This document shows, piece by piece, positions 47,099 to 60,662 of a stretch of DNA of 64,000 bases (the stretch's first letter is position 1; each line of letters starts with the position of its first letter). Below the pieces are notes generated by a model, which did no database searches, was not told the origin of the DNA, and saw only the letters and a list, made by a program, of their open reading frames with translations. Origin of the DNA: Zeugodacus cucurbitae (lineage: Eukaryota; Arthropoda; Insecta; Diptera; Tephritidae); NCBI RefSeq assembly GCF_028554725.1, contig NC_071670.1:50457501-50521500 (forward strand). The letters are read 5' to 3'. The translations under genes and the position numbers were made by a program.

Positions 47099-49412
47099 GG
47101 ATCTCGATATAAATAGTTCCAACCGCAGAGCAGAAAATTGAACCTGAAGAACATTCATGAAGTTGAACAATGCCATACTGTTGGTCATTTTAGACTAGAG
47201 ATCTGAAGGTATCCTAGAGTATTGATTCTAATGCTTTCCCTTTGAGCCAGATAAAAAAATATATAGAGAAATATATTTACAATTCATGCTCTTTTCATTG
47301 TTTCTCTACTACATTGTCTCTATGCCAGATTCTTGGTGAGCAACTCTATCTTCGTTTATGGCCAAAGTACTTTCAATATTTAGAATAGGCTAGAAACATA
47401 TTCAATAATGGATGGCATGCCGCTTTTACCTTTCGGTATGACTTACAATGTATCCCAATATGCATCTGGAGAAAGACTGTAACTTCAGAAACATTCTACA
47501 AGATAGTTTATAGAATGCATTCGGTCGTTGTAATACCAATAACAATTAAATGAAACAGATTACTCGTCCTCGAGAAAGAGGTTGTAAGTTGGATACCAAA
47601 GTTGAGAGTATTTTGAGCATTGAGGCTAGAAGCCCTCATATAGACAAATATAAATTTCTTGCCTGTTGGATTACGTATGAAATTATGAATTATGCAGGAT
47701 TTTGTATCACATACTTAGCGAAATTATACTCATGGATGTGAGAATGAGAAACTTTTTAAACTATTTTCATACTCTTCTCTCATCCTTAGCTCACCATATT
47801 AATATATTCTACAAGTCTCTTTAAAAACTTAATGTTTAGTGCCTAGATCTGAGTCTTCTTAGTAACATACTATATTTTAAGTGAATTACAAAAACAAGAA
47901 ATGTATATCTATCTATGGCTGAAAAGAGAACATGAGAGCTTTAACGTGGAATTATTTTGAATTGATGCCAGTCCAACTAATGTGTGAAGTCCAGTTGTAG
48001 TTAGAAGATATACGAAGTGATTAAGACATTCATCTCAGGACCACTTTGTCTGCTTTATTATAAATATTGCCATGGTTCTTTTAAGTTGTTTGCACGTAAG
48101 AACAATCTTTGACAATGACTGCACTGAGAAAAATTTTAGTTAGTAGAATACATAATGAAAATAGGGAAGGAGATAAGGCGCAGCTAAACAGAAAATACAA
48201 AAGAGAACACTTATTATTTATTAATGGACTAAAAAGAGTCAGTTATACTTGTTTCCAAAAATATTTTTTAAGCCATTGCTGGAATTAAGTTCATTCAATC
48301 AAGATCGCTAGTCTCTAATATTTTTTTTTATAAAGAACACTTAAAGTTCTTTTTTGGATTTCTTTTACCAAATTATTTCCGACAGTGTACACTTCCGACC
48401 CAAAAGTAGGTAAATACTTATTTGCCCAAATAAACAAACAAAACGGCACGAGTTTCCTCTCAGCACTACGCTTCTGAATAATTAAAAGACAATCTACTCA
48501 AGTTGCACACAGGTGCACATTTGTTGTAATTTCGCTTTTGTTTAATTCTAACAATTCTCTGCTTTCGCAACACTCTCGAGTTTGAGCTTTGCCACAACCA
48601 TTGCTCAACGAATTATACACTCACAACTGACCGGACGACGACAACGAAAATATTCATGTGGCCAGGAAAGAGAAATTAAAAGGTGCCATTGTCCACAACA
48701 GATTGAGATATTTGCTTTGTGTGAAATTAAATGGCGCATGCCGCATGCTATATGCCGAATTGGTGTGGTCTAACAACAGCAACAACAACAATAGCAGCAG
48801 TAGCGGCAAATTCCAAGCTCGGTGCGATGACCTTAATTTTATACGTGTCTCTGTATGTATGCCGGTGAGTCCACGTGTTTCCACCATTTTTTCGATAGTT
48901 GTTGTACGTTACGGTCGTTTGATGAGGAAGTTGCAGCTTTTTTGGGACATGTTTACAGAGTTAACTTAGTGGCACGTAACAAGATTAGTGGCATATTTTA
49001 TTTACATGCATTTAATGTCAAAAAGTGGCAGCGCTAAGTCAAGTACACAGATTTATTAGTGCGAGTTGAATACTTTTCATTTGTATTCATTTGTTCGTGG
49101 CTAATCAAAAGTGGCAGCCATCGTACACGCTTCACCGGTGTAGTACTATTGTGTGTATTAAGTTTAATTTCATAATCTCAGGGATTTTTCTTATTTCTCT
49201 TTGTGTTTATTCAAAGTAATTGGATAGTGAATAAGTATATATTTGTATAGTTATATACTTTTTGATTAGCCTGTATATTTATAGAATACAAAGCTGGAAA
49301 GTTTAAGGAAACAATATTATGTAATATAGTCGTATATACGAGTATTTATAATAATGCTTCTGTGAATAATAAGATTTGTAGTTAAGATAAGGTTATAAAC
49401 ATAAATCCCGAT
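47099..49412. other. Intergenic DNA, more complex at 48420-49150
   Basis: AT-rich and featureless to 48400. The 48420-49150 part is less AT-rich, with AACAACAGCAACAACAACAA near 48770; frames on both strands (48582-49037) have no domain. No gene called. Confidence 0.45.
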
Positions 49413-49423
49413 AGGTGGCGCTA
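49413..49423 (+). promoter_or_regulatory. CTCF-like motif AGGTGGCGCTA
   Basis: AGGTGGCGCTA corresponds to the core of the insulator protein CTCF's binding site in flies (motif from memory). A single site without flanking support; a chance hit is possible, but the surrounding DNA is AT-rich. Confidence 0.3.
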
Positions 49424-49563
49424 GAGTTGCATCATTGCCAAAAGCTTTATCAAAACTCAAATTGGCTTATATTCCAAAAGGATCAGGTTAAATCCTTCCT
49501 CAATCGCATATGATCGGCCCGAAATTGTTCATAACAAAGATTATTTTTGAAAATAAATCTTAA
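49424..49563. other. Short intergenic stretch
   Basis: No recognised feature. Confidence 0.5.
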
Positions 49564-49930
49564 CAAGTAAGGAAGGGCTAAGTTTATTAATTTAATTTTT
49601 TTTAATATAACACACAATTTGACCCACATTTTGTTCATATATATACTCCATTGAAAGTTGGAGCTAGGTGAATTTATGACCCGATTTCACTAATTTTTGG
49701 CACGGAGGCATATTTTTAGCAGAAAATTATTCTCTCTGAATTTCAATATTTCTATATTTTCGGTAAAAAAAGATTAGAACCACTGAGGTCCTCATGTTCG
49801 ATATATGGGGCATTGAAAACCTATGGTCCGATTCGATTTGATTTCGGCGATTTTTAGACAGGCAAAGTTCTATAGTGATTATCTATTTTTTGTGCAAATT
49901 CGGACATGACGATTACTTGTGGGATTAAGG
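49564..49930 (-). repeat. Interspersed repeat family A, copy 6
   Basis: Begins AACAAGTAAGGAAGGGCTAA, the reverse of the right end of the copy at 18701. Then ACAATTTGACCCACATTTTG, TTATGACCCGATTTCAC and CACTGAGGTCCTCATGTTCG. The stretch between the terminal part and the body is deleted (no TGTTCGGTTACACCCG). Confidence 0.7.
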
Positions 49931-50690
49931 AATTGTCTTACATGTGGAGGAATAAAATAAAGTCAGGTCTAAGGGCTTATATATTATATAATAGTGAGGT
50001 AGATCGAGATCCCGGATTTAACATAAAGTTTTTGCGGAAGAAATCCTGAAAATCAGGGTGTAAAACCGTTAAACAGCAATGACATTTCCGAAAATTCGAT
50101 CATAATAAACGATTTATAAAAAAATGTGATCAAAATCGATTTTAGCGGGACTTTACATCAAAACTATTAAGCGCATAACTATATTTGTGTGGTCTGTCAA
50201 GAGATGACGTAACTAAATTATTATTAATTTTTTTCAATTTTCGTACATACCAATTTTAGGTATATGAGGCAAAAAAAACACTTGAAAAAAAGTTCTTCAT
50301 TTTCTTTGACAATGATATATCTTATAGTATAAAACTAATAGCTTAAAATAAAACATATGCTGTTAGGTCTGTGTAACGCGGGGTTGCCATACTGTAAGGG
50401 GCCAAAGTTTTTTGTAAAAAAATTTTCGAACCGCCATAACTTTAAAACTAATGAACAGATTTTAAAACACCATGTGACTTTTTTGTACAGAATTGCTCAA
50501 ACTTTAAAACTGTATATCGTAAAAATTTTTAAAATTAATATTTCATAGCAAAAAATAAAAAAAAAATATTTTTGGAATTTTTAACCCTTTATGCCCCCTT
50601 CGATTTTTTTCGAAAATATCTTAAAATGTTCCTTATTTCATCACCTTTTTACCCCCCAAACGGAATTTTGGGACAGCAATATTTGTATGA
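49931..50690. other. AT-rich DNA with possible MITE at about 50365-50660
   Basis: CTGTAAGGGGCCAAAGTTTT near 50390 and CCCTTTATGCCCCCTTCGAT near 50585, with TTACCCCCCAAACGG near 50648, give a G/C-run layout similar to the repeat at 6339. Inverted ends are too weak to define an element. Confidence 0.25.
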
Positions 50691-53670
50691 GCTACAAATA
50701 AAAAACCAACTCAGAACAAGGTGAATCATTGATTTATGCACTATTATTATCTGCAATTAGCGTAACCCAGGATTAACGACGTGGACGTAGCAGACACTAG
50801 AATATGGTTCAAATCAGAAGAGAGTATCAAAAGTTGGCTTGATTTGGGATTATACAAAAGTTTAGGCCTTTTATTTGTCGATTGCGACAGAAAACATACC
50901 AAAAGTTTAAAATCTCTTCGTTAGCTAATAGGTAAACGTATGTGCATAGGTTTAAGTTCATTAGAAATATGATAGTCCAATATAAATCGACCCATTTCGT
51001 TTGAGCTTTGTGTGTCTAAAATGCAACTCAGAATCCATTTCCATGGAATTGCGGTCAGTAGAGTTGCAAAAGCGCAAAAATCAGTGATATAACATACAAC
51101 AAACACATACACTAACGCAACGTCGATAGCTCACAAATATTTTTTATTTTTATTTTAATTGGAATTTCCTGGTACACTTTTTTTGCTTTGCTTTGTGTTG
51201 TTGCAGAAACACGTGTAATATTTTGTCATATTTGTTACGCCATATTTTTCTTTCAATTTTGTTTCGAGCGAAAAATTTTAAAAGCCTTAAAAATATTGTC
51301 GCGCCATAGCAAGCAGCAACAGCAGCAATGCTAACGTCGGTCAGCCGGTGTTCCGAACCACGGTATTACGTGCAGACGCTAAATGGTTGCGGCGAGTGGA
51401 AAGCGGAAAAATAAGCGCTAAAACTTATATAAATCAAATTTTATTTCCTGACTGCGAGCAGGCGAGGCGCAAAATATTGCAAATACCCAAATAACGGTGG
51501 TTACGTATGTATTGAAATTGCATGGCTGCGGCCGGGCGCATGTGTCCGTCCACACGTGTACGTGTATGTGGAATGCAATATGTGCGCGGTGATTGGGAAG
51601 CACTGCAGGAAAAATAGCTAAATAAGATATTGGAGGAAATATGTGGTGGAAGATATTGGGTTTCTTTTTATTAAATAGACACTCAAGAACTGTAAGTAAA
51701 ATTCGTTCTAACACCGTTTTGTTTGATAAACCATTTTCTGAAGGGAGCTCCTTTGGTGAGATGGCAACCCTATCATAATAAGATTCCTTAATATTAAAAT
51801 ACCGTTATTAAAAATAGTTTGTAAGGAGCGGAGAGAGAGTATTCTCCCCAAAATTGTCCATTCAAGATACCCAACAGGTTTATATCCTCTCAATAATTGC
51901 CGATAAATGCTGTCTCAAAGCTTAAAATATTTTAACGGTAAAATCTATTACAACAACAACAGAACGAAGAAGATTTTCATTCTCTGCTTTCATCAATTAG
52001 GCATTTTTAACTAAAAAAGGGTCTCAAATGTTATTTTGAACCCCGGATGGCCATGTTAGCCCAGTTAGTGGACTCAAATCCTGCTAGAAATAAAGACGAA
52101 AACTTTTGACCAGAATCTTGGAAGAGGCTATCGACTTAGAAACGTAAAACTTTGCCAATTAAAATGTCCGTAACTGTATTAAATTCAGTGTTGTCGATCT
52201 TCGGGGAACCCAGTCGATTTCCAACAGGGACTACAGCAAGTTAAGACCTTTATATCTCAATGCCTCTGAAAATACACCCCACTTTGTTATTGCATTTGCT
52301 GTGATTGTTGTATTGAAAGCCGGTGACACCGTGCAACACTACAACAACAATAACAACAACAACAACACCACCAATATTAAAACACACTGCCGCCGTTGCA
52401 ACGATTTTATGCTATTAAAGCCGACGATGACGGCGTTATAAAAACCCGCTATGCTGCCATTTTAAGTTATGGCGCATTGCACTCAGCGCGAGCTTAAACA
52501 TAAATACACACACACACACACACACATATGGCACACTATGCAGTAGCACACCCTGTTATATAGGCGCTGCCATAATAATTACTTGAAAGCGCGTGATTTA
52601 TAGGAATTGTTTGGTAAAACATTCCCGCAAATAAACCAAAATGCCAACAGGAGAAGGAATATAAGCTGCCATTACAACGGTGATAGTCATATTTTTGGAC
52701 CAAGTTACCGCTGTTTGATTGCCATGCGGCTGTGGCGGGTATTTTATTTTGTTTTCGAATAATTTTTTTGTATTTTTTTTTTTCGTTAGTGCTCCATCAG
52801 GCTGGCACTCTAGCGGAAATTTACTAAAACACAACGGTAATTAATTTTATAGTTTTAGCGTCTAACTATTTGACTATTTGTGTGTGTGGGTGTGCGCGAC
52901 TTGTAGTCTTTAGTTGTTGTGGCGTTTGCACAGAAGCGCATTTTGTACATTTTTCGTCTCGGCTAATTGTTTGTTGGTGGATGACAAATAGCTTTTTGGT
53001 AATCAATTAAATTAATGTGTTTCTAAAAGTTAGCAATTATGCTGCTGCTCACGAAATATGTGTCTAATATGAATTTTCATTACCACTATTTAACGAAAAA
53101 TTTTGAAAGAGAGAAAGTTTCGGCGAAATTTTTCAGTGAATGCAGGTGGCAATATATGCGTTGGTTGTTAAATTTATGAGTTGATACTGTACATAGGTAT
53201 GCAACTCATATACTGGCTGGTAACGGTTTCACAACTTTAAGCTAAAAATTATATTATATACGTATAAATAAACTTGGATATAGAATAATGTTTCACACAC
53301 TCTTCAATTCATTAAAAAACAATTATATACCCTATACATATTTTTACACATATTTTTTTATAAATATAAAATATATGTTTTTGTTAAAATCAAACAATGG
53401 ATATAAATATACATTTTATTGAAAATAAAAATTTAAATATTATAATATATTTCAAGTATTAAATTTTTCATATATAAATAGCAATGAATGTGTACTTACC
53501 TTACCTGCTCCATTTATATCGCCCGACGGCTGCAAATTTACTAGCCACGATTCCGAATTTTTCATTGCTTTCCATTATTTAATGCTTTCTCAACGCATAA
53601 ACAAATGTCATCATTTTAACAGCAGAAAACACTTTTTTGTCACTATAAATACCACTTCGATAAGACAATT
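50691..53670. other. Intergenic DNA with CA and CAA runs
   Basis: 51060-51620 is GC-richer (CAGCAACAGCAGCAATGCTA, GGCTGCGGCCGGGCGCATGT). 52290-52560 has CAACAACAACAACACCACC and ACACACACACACACACACAC. No coding domain in the small frames. 53050-53580 is very AT-rich. Confidence 0.5.
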
Positions 53671-54371
53671 TATTTTATTTCATTTTATTTCATTTCATTT
53701 CATTTCATTTCATTTCATTTCATTTCATTTCATTTCATTTCATTTCATTTCATTTCATTTTATTTCATTTCATTTCATTTCATTTCATTTCATTTCATTT
53801 CATTTCATTTCATTTCATTTTATTTCATTTTATTTTATTTTATTTTATTTTATTTTATTTTATTTTATTTTATTTTATTTTATTTTATTTTATTTTATTT
53901 TATTTTATTTCATTTCATTTCATTTCATTTCATTTCATTTCATCTCATTTCATTTCATTTCATTTCATTTCATTTCATTTCATTTCATTTCATTTCATTT
54001 CATTTCATTTCATTTCATTTCATTTCATTTCATTTCATTTCATTTCATTTCATTTCATTTCATTTCATTTCATTTCATTTCATTTCATTTCATTTCATTT
54101 CATTTCATTTCATTTCATTTCATTTCATTTCATTTCATTTCATTTCATTTCATTTCATTTCATTTCATTTCATTTCATTTCATTTCATTTCATTTCATTT
54201 CATTTCATTTCATTTCATTTCATTTCATTTCATTTCATTTCATTTCATTTCATTTCATTTCATTTCATTTCATTTCATTTCATTTCATTTCATTTCATTT
54301 CATTTCATTTCATTTCATATTTTATTTTATTTTATTTTATTTTATTTTATTTTATTTTATTTTATTTCATT
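53671..54371 (+). repeat. Pentanucleotide array of TTTCA and TTTTA blocks (~700 bp)
   Basis: Layout by eye: short mixed start (53671-53695); TTTCA with single TTTTA units at about 53761 and 53821 (to 53830); TTTTA block of about 16 units (53831-53910); TTTCA block of about 80 units (53911-54317) with one CATCT variant at 53941; TTTTA block of about 10 units to 54365; short degenerate end. The 297-codon frame here is just the repeat read in one phase (HFISF, YFILF units), since a 5-bp unit without a stop stays open in all frames. Confidence 0.97.
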
Positions 54372-57300
54372 TCTTTTTCACTTATTTTTTATACAATTTG
54401 CACACATATTTAATAGCCCGACACGATCACTTGATAACGAAACCACGAATGAAAAAATCGAACTTACTGAAATAGAAAATACTTTAATTTTATTTGCATA
54501 CAGAATATAACAATTTTACCTTGACTCGATTTTGCACTAAGTTGCGCTTAAAAGTAGGCTACACATTTTTAGTTCTCATATTATTGTTCGTTAGTAGAGA
54601 TGGAGCTGTAAAATAGAAAAACATTAAACAGGTTAGTTTTCCATAGTTTAAAAGGCAGCAAAGTTTTTGTAAATAAAAAAGTCAATATTTTCAATAATTT
54701 AGAATTTTACACGAGAGAACTTGTATTTATTTTCTACAAAATAGTATATCACCCGACTTTTTGGTGAAAAAAAAATTCTTGAATATACGTACAAGCTCCT
54801 ATGCGCCACTATTTTGGCATTTTTTTAATGTATATAATCAAAGTGGAAATAATATACAAATTTTCAGGGCTTTAACCTAATAAATTATTTAATAAACTGT
54901 TGTAAAAATGTGCATCAATTGAATTTATTAAAATACAAATCACCATTTAATAATGTGAGCTAATTGGAACAAAGGAATGCATTATATTCAAATGCAAATT
55001 CTTATTTCAAATGTATTTTTCAACTACACTATTTCGCACTTTGCAGGCAACGTTGAGCGATAGTGCCTTGTCAAACGCCAGTGATCCAGGCAGAATAATT
55101 GTTTCCAATTTTAAATTTAGAATTATTATTGTATTGCTTAAAAATTATTGAAGAACTAATCATATTTATATAAATATTATACGACAGGCCGATTGAGCTT
55201 GAGGTATTTATTTTCTCATTATATTAATAATATGTTTTTTTTTTAATATTAATATATTTATAGTTCCAACATCTCGGTGCTACTTCAGTAAAAAAGCTAA
55301 CGTTTTTCATTTGGCTGTTCCAGATCTATCGATCCATCCTTTATTCAACTTTCAGCAAATATTTATATCTGTCAGACGTATCGGTCTCATTTCTTTTAAT
55401 TTTTAAGGAAATAAATTTTGTACATTCAATCCGCGAAACCCTACCCCGGATTAGTATATCGGTATATCTATAGGTGTTTCAGAGAGAAAGAGAAATAAAT
55501 GCTTGGCTCCATAAACCAAACAGAAGAAATCGTTCAGCCGCAAATTCTTATTAGAAATTGTGTCAATAAGCTGAGGCCTAGAGATCTCGATTTCATTGAT
55601 TAAGTTGAACGACGGTAGATGTCGTAAGCCCACTTTGCCAGTTCGCTATATTTATTGTTGTTGTTATAGCTGTATAATATACGTAGACCTCTAATAAGCT
55701 GTTTGTAAAAACCTGTATAACTCTAAGCAGAAAACCTTATATAACACCTCTAGAATAGTGAGTATATCAGAATTTCAGGCATAATTCTTACAAAATTCAA
55801 TGCTATAATATTTTTATAATTTCTTCATCATATAATTTGGAATTTTTTGCGAATTTTAGAACTTCACTACCGCTTCTTGGTCCACCATGGTTTATGTTTG
55901 CTATCTTTATCCTTATCGAAAAGTTGTGGTCTGAAATATATCGAAAATCGGAAATGTGAAGCTGATCATACAGGTTTGTAAACTCATATAGGTGGAACTA
56001 TCTATATCTTTTTAGCGCTAAGTATGAAAAGTCCTTTCGACCTTTCACATATTCTTTTAATTCTTTAATATATATTATAACTTTACTTCCTGTCCTGCAA
56101 GCCATATAATCAAAAAATTACCAGACTAGAAATTATGTAATTAGTTCTTCCCGTATACCTCTACTACATCTCCAAATTCCTAGATCTATCGGTCTCGGTA
56201 CACTAAGAAAACAAGCAAGCTAGACAAACAAGCAAATTAATGGTTTCCCACTGTTCTCCTCCAGATATTTTTCGTGTTATGAAAGAATAATAGACAAATC
56301 TCATTTCTGCACGTCTATCATCACAAAAATAATGGTGCACGGTATGTGGGTTTACTGCACGCTGAATTTCGGTAAGCCCCAGTGATTCGCAAAACCAAAG
56401 AAGATAACAAAAAAAGCGTCTCTTCTGCATACACTTTCAGGTGGCCTCTTTACTTACACCGGCATCATCGACTACTTCATTCACATCTGCATTTAGAGTT
56501 ATTATTTTATGGACACATTGCGTTTGCAGACGGACCATGGAAGCGCCTTCTCACACTCCTGCATATCTTACAATTCTGCTCATTGACTATTCAATTATCA
56601 TTGCCAATACTGAATAATTGGTGTGCGGTCGGGAGCTGTTTTGGGTGTGAGTGTTTTTTTCCAGAATCTCTTTATGCTCATACTGTGCGGCGATTTCTAC
56701 TATAAGTCGTAGATACTATGCAAAGCGAGTGAAAATCAAATTGTGTGAAAGCACTTGCCGGAAGTCAAGCAGCAGTAGCAACGAAAGAAGAAGAATAATA
56801 AGAAGAAGCTGCAATTTGTGCTTGATGCCACACTGCGGCAGGTGTTTCCAGTGGCTCGAGTGCGTTTAAATGCAGCTCAAGTATGCTAAAGCATTTAAGC
56901 AGCAATTCTACTCATCTTTAGTGTTAGATTTTTGAATTGACTGAGTTTTTTTGATTTATCTACATTTTAATAGAATTAATTTTGCAAATATGAAGTCGGA
57001 CTTGTAAGCATGTAGTTGTCGTGATTAAAAGTGAAAAAGGAAAATGTTAGAAAGATAATATTTGTTAAAATATTTTATTTCTGGGAAGAGCTTATGAATT
57101 TTATGAAATACTTTTTCATGTGGAGATTGGCTTCATTAAAAAAATACGCAAGAATACGCTAGATGGCGAAATATTTCAAAATCTCATATCAAATAAGTTT
57201 TTTTTTCAAACGGTCTTTTATGAAAATGATATCAATCAAATATGTACACAATGAAGTCAACTAGAGGGAATCAGAAATCAATATATGGTTTCCATGAGAA

Positions 57301-60116
57301 CATGAGGACCGAATCCAACATTTTTTGATACTTGATAAGATTTAGTTAATTTTATTAATATACATATATCACAGATAGTTACGGTGTAGGTCAAACCGGG
57401 AGAAATAAATCTATAAATGCGGTATTTGAGACCTATGGAAGGTAAGATATACACCGATTTAGTAACATTTTGTAATGCATCACAATATGCTAAGTGAACG
57501 AACATCAGAAGTAGCGGAAGGTATGAACCGATTTCGAAAATTTTCGACAACAATTGATATTTTCTTTCGACATTTCTGTCGAGTTTTATATAATCTCATA
57601 CAAGTAAACTGATGGTATAAAGAAGGTATTTGAAGTAGGCTCGGATAATGAACACGAAACACTTGTAAAAAGTTTAAGAAATTCCAGTTTTTACTCAAAT
57701 TACAGTATGCGCACACTGCACCATCTCAGGATTTTTTGTCAAAATGTATACAGATGCTTTCTAAATTGTCCAAACTTCCTATTTGCAAACCGGGTTTTCC
57801 TAAAAATCTAACGGTACTTTCTAAAAATAGATTTTTTAAAACACATCAACAATTTTTTTGTTTAATTTCGCAGCAACAACGAACTTCAATTTGTTCTGGT
57901 AATTGATCAGGGTAACGAATCAAGATTATTTTTAATGGATTTTAAAGTTAAAGGTATATATTTTAACTTTTGAAATTAATTAAGTCTTACGTGATTTGTG
58001 TTTTTAGTGAAATAAGTGTTTTATATCAACTATTTTTTTCTTCTTTTTTGTTGCATCTTCTATTTGCTTACATAAAGCTTTAACTGTGTTCAGCCGCGAC
58101 CCCCCTTTAATTATATTTTCCATAGTATTTAGCAGAGTCTTAAGGTAATAAAAGTGTTAAAATTGGGTGCGAGCAGTTGCGGATGTATTTGCAATCGTCA
58201 AAATAATAATGCCCTTTGAATTAACTATTTTTAAGTTCAAACTCATTATAATTGGGCTAAAAACGCTTGGAAAGAAGGATAAATCGTCGTTATTTCAATT
58301 TGTGCACGATACATTTTAAGTTTTTGTTCTAATTATAATGGGTGTAGAATGGTAGTGAAAAAATGAACTAACTGTATTCAATTGGTTGATAAATTTCTTT
58401 TTTAGTACATGATTTTTTTATATGATATTATTCTTATAGGTTGAATGTGGGGGTTGGATGTGGGAAACTATAACGACAAATCATGTTCAGCTTGTGTATT
58501 GCTTTCTTGAATTTTTTTTATCATTGCCATATAATGACAATTACTGTTCTATGGGAGCTATAGGACCTAGTAGTCCGATGGGGCCAATTTTTTTTTAATT
58601 AACATATAATATAATAATATAATGTATATTTAAAATATTTTTCTAGATTTTTGGTGAAAATTTAAAAGCGATATCTCAACGGAAAGTACAAGCCGAACCA
58701 CTGTGCACTGACGGAGAGGCCAGCATACGGAAGTAAATTTTTTTCGTAATCCTAATAAGTTACACGATACGTTTTATATTTTAAAAACATTAGTCACAGA
58801 TGTTTCTTGTTCCATGGATTATTTTTGAATATCAAAAGTCAAGAATACCTCCATCAAACGGCCTCAATCCCCCAAGGGAAAGTCCTATAACCACCTACAA
58901 TAGCAAAAACCGGTTTAGTATGTTAATTTGTACAACAAATCATTGAAGAACCTCGACCAAAAATTTAAAAACATATCTATTTTTGCATAAATCCATTATC
59001 CGATCAACCTGAAAATACTAAAATATATGCACAAAATTTACAAAAAAAATTATGCAATTTTTATGTTCCAGTAAAATGTTTTTATTTTCTTCAATCCCGA
59101 CAAAAGCTGTCATTTATTTATTTTCACAATTACCAACTTTTTGTTTTCAAATTGTTTCAAGCCTACACTCGTATATAAAACTAGATACATGTATGTATGT
59201 ATGTATCTATTTATTCATAAACATAAAATATGTTTTTTTTTTCGCTTTTCCAACTCGCTGTTGTTATTTACTTTTTGTTGTTTTGTTGTTTTGTTTTTAT
59301 TGTATTGTATGCTTCGCTGTCATTCCCTTCCATTATTATAGTGCACTAAATGCAAATGTTGCTATTTCGACTAATGAACTGTTTATCGTCACCGAATTAA
59401 AAATTACCAAACTAATTTGCATTTTATTCTCGGCTTAATTAGAATTTCGTTCGGAGGGCAATGGTTCTTATGTTGTGCGTATTCATGTACATATGTATGT
59501 ATATATATATGTATGTATGTATGTAGGCATGTAAATAGCGCTTAATTTTGAAAACGAAAGTTTCGAGCGCAATCAAGCGTGGATATGTGAGCAGAACATA
59601 TGCCTTGTTTTCATACTAGTACTTATGTAAATCATTGTTAATTTAGCATATTAAAACTAGTCTAAACTTGGTTGACAGTACAAAAATATATATTATATTT
59701 AGATATGTATCTGGATTTTGTTTCAAATGATCTTCGTTATTCCTCTGAACTAGAGCGAATAGAAATTATGAAATTTGAAAAAAGCTTTCTCGTGAGTCAT
59801 GATAAGGATAGATTATAACTGAGGTTCTCTGCAGAAAAGAGCAAGACGATCATCAAAACTCGAAACCTAAACTTAAGAAAAAATATTGTTAGGGTTAAAA
59901 TATTTATAGCAGTGTTTCTTAAAAAGTACTGTAATTAATAATAAAGGGTCTGTCAACACAGGGAGTTAGTGAGTTAAAGCACTTTTAGTAATTTTTAACA
60001 TAACCCTTGTATGGGAGGTGTAATTGGGTTGATCCATATATTATTGGATTTTTAGGTATTTTGATCAAATGTTGCTATTTAATACAATAGCTTGTTAGTT
60101 GATTATTTCAAAAATG
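54372..60116. other. Long AT-rich intergenic stretch
   Basis: No host gene seen. Points noted: TGCTAAGTGAACGAACATCA... near 57490 and GGGAGCTATAGGACCTAGTA near 58555 may be remnants of interspersed repeats. CGCGACCCCCCTTTAATTAT near 58095 resembles the G-run/TTAA ends elsewhere. ATGTATGTATGTATG runs lie near 59190 and 59505. Frames at 56382-56869 and 59052-59438 are low-complexity without domains. Confidence 0.45.
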
Positions 60117-60145
60117 TGGGCAAAAGCGGCCAAAACTAAAAAATT

Positions 60146-60378
60146 GATCAAATTCGTTCGAAAATCCTTACTCGGGGGTTTTCGGGGTCACTGATTGCGA
60201 ATCTGAACTTAGTTTTTAAAAATTCAAAATGGCGGATCCAATATGGCGGACGACTTTTTTAAAAAATCATCGAGTTCGCTTGCAAATGGTTACTCGGGGG
60301 TTTTTGGGGTCGCTGATTACTAATCTGAAGTTAGTTTCTAAAAATTCAAAATGGCGGATCCAATATGGCGTATCAAAC
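60146..60378. repeat. Two-unit tandem repeat of about 122 bp (ATGGCGGATCCAATATGG)
   Basis: Units start at about 60146 and 60267; both contain ACTCGGGGGTTTT(C/T)GGGGTC and AAAATGGCGGATCCAATATG. Starts of CTCGGGGG are 122 bp apart (60171, 60293). A related single unit lies at 12957-13115. Confidence 0.8.
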
Positions 60379-60482
60379 AATAATAATTTGTAAAAGAATG
60401 TAATTGGAACACATATATACATGGGGTGCTTTTTGGTTTAAGTCCCCTCGCCTCTCACTTTGAAAAAATAGAAGAAACACAT

Positions 60483-60662
60483 TTAGTCATATTCTTCATC
60501 CGTCAATTCAATTTCGTCTAATATTGAATAATCATCGAACACACTTCTATTAATATGGTCTTCGCCATCATTATCATCATCATCATCGCTGTCTTGAGTG
60601 GTGGACACTGATTGTAATTCTTCGTCCTTGTTTGATTCTGGCGTTGCAAACAACGCTCTAAC
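60483..60662 (-). pseudogene. C-terminal remnant of an acidic protein
   Basis: Open frame of 59 codons ending in TAA at 60485-60483, without an ATG. It runs RALFATPESNKDEELQSVST, then DSDDDDDNDGEDH, then LDEIELTDEEYD and stop. Composition (Asp/Glu/Ser, no low-complexity Leu or Phe) is unlike the chance AT-rich frames around it. An in-frame TAA lies just upstream within GTAAGT. Its position inside the 19-bp inverted repeats suggests a transposase tail, but the family is not recognised. A host-gene exon is the alternative. Confidence 0.3.

Noticed and set aside
53582..54475. 297-codon ORF rich in HFISF and YFILF repeats
   Set aside because: It is the pentanucleotide array read through; a 5-bp unit without a stop is open in every frame, and there is no other coding evidence.
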